From Hydractinia symbiolongicarpus (Eukaryota > Cnidaria > Hydrozoa > Anthoathecata > Hydractiniidae), in the NCBI RefSeq assembly GCF_029227915.1, contig NC_079887.1:26845650-26909649 (forward strand): 64,000 nt of DNA. The letters are read 5' to 3'. A model generated the notes under the pieces. The model made no database searches. It had not been told where the DNA came from and saw only the letters and a list, made by a program, of their open reading frames with translations. Each line of letters opens with the position of its first letter. Position 1 is the stretch's first letter. The translations under genes were made by a program, and so were the position numbers. This document shows, one piece after another, positions 63,559 to 64,000 of this stretch.

Positions 63559-64000
63559 CAAAGAAAGTACCCTGAGAGTAAACTCATTTCTCGAACGATT
63601 TTTTAAATTACTTTTTCACCACTAAAACGCATGAGACTTGTAGTTTTTAAAAATGTTTTCATTTTTGATGAAACGCTGAATAAAAGAAGTTTAATTGCCG
63701 GCAAACAAAAACCTGCGATTTCCCGTAAATCCTGGACTCGGCCCGTATAGTCAAAAGTATACAAAGAAAGTACCCAGGGAGTAAACTCATTTCCCAAACG
63801 ATTTTTTAAATTATTATTTCACCACTAAAACGCATGAGACTTGTAGTTTTCAAGAAAGTTTTCATTTTTGATGAGACGCTGAATAAAAGCAGTTTAATCG
63901 CCGGCAAACGAAAACCCGCGATTTCCCGTAAATCCCGGGCTTGGCACGTATAGTCGAATGTATACAAAGAAAGTACCCTGAGAGTAAACTCATTTCCAGA
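63545..64000 (-). repeat. Satellite array, inverted arm resumed
   Basis: The inverted array continues after the retroelement in the correct monomer phase. The TAGTC landmark at 63545 is followed by the next at 63748 (203 bases). On the other side of the element the same landmark falls at 61029 and 61231 (202 bases). Removing the element and one copy of the 14-bp repeat restores a normal monomer. The window ends inside the array. Confidence 0.97.

Noticed and set aside
1-64000. RNA polymerase III A and B boxes or a tRNA-derived origin of the satellite.
   Set aside because: I found no acceptable GGTTCGANTCC match; the closest, CGTTCGGGAAATG, misses the 3' half.

Overview
The window is a long eukaryotic tandem satellite array with one retroelement inside it. 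The satellite monomer is about 202-203 bp. Roughly 300 copies fill almost all of the window, and the array runs off both ends. No single-copy host gene, rRNA or tRNA is visible. The retroelement is a Penelope-like element (PLE) of the type with a C-terminal GIY-YIG endonuclease, and it carries a recognisable hammerhead ribozyme. That combination points to an animal, most likely an aquatic invertebrate such as a cnidarian, mollusc or annelid. The species cannot be named from this sequence. The satellite would fit a centromeric, pericentromeric or other heterochromatic block, but nothing here proves its location.

Layout: (1) 1-53884, about 266 head-to-tail monomers in one orientation. Several monomer classes are mixed in higher-order blocks of 2, 3, 4, 7, 10 and 11 monomers, some of them recent near-identical duplications. 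(2) 53884/53885, an abrupt inversion junction. (3) 53885-61244, about 36 monomers in the opposite orientation. (4) 61245-63544, a 2.3-kb PLE on the minus strand, flanked by a 14-bp direct repeat (TAGTCAAAAGTATA) that looks like a target-site duplication. (5) 63545-64000, the inverted array resumes in the same monomer phase.

The PLE has a reverse transcriptase with intact A and C motifs (LDIKEFYPT, YRDD), a basic linker, a Cys-rich segment and a GIY-YIG endonuclease. Its frame is broken once near the N-terminus (frames 63190-63561 and 61442-63232), and its 5' end is probably truncated. Between the stop codon and the 3' end, on the sense strand, lies a complete type I hammerhead fold (61264-61326): core CUGAUGA, stem II GUGU/ACAC, GAA, a three-base-pair stem III, a GUA cleavage site, and a two-part stem I. 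This is the clearest functional RNA signal in the window.

Each satellite monomer carries three conserved potential hairpins. Several independent rearrangements (PLE insertion, inversion, a 53-bp and a 48-bp internal duplication) have breakpoints in or next to the two adjacent GC-containing hairpins, which may mark a fragile spot. The many short open frames in the array are periodic by-products of the monomer sequence and are not called as genes.
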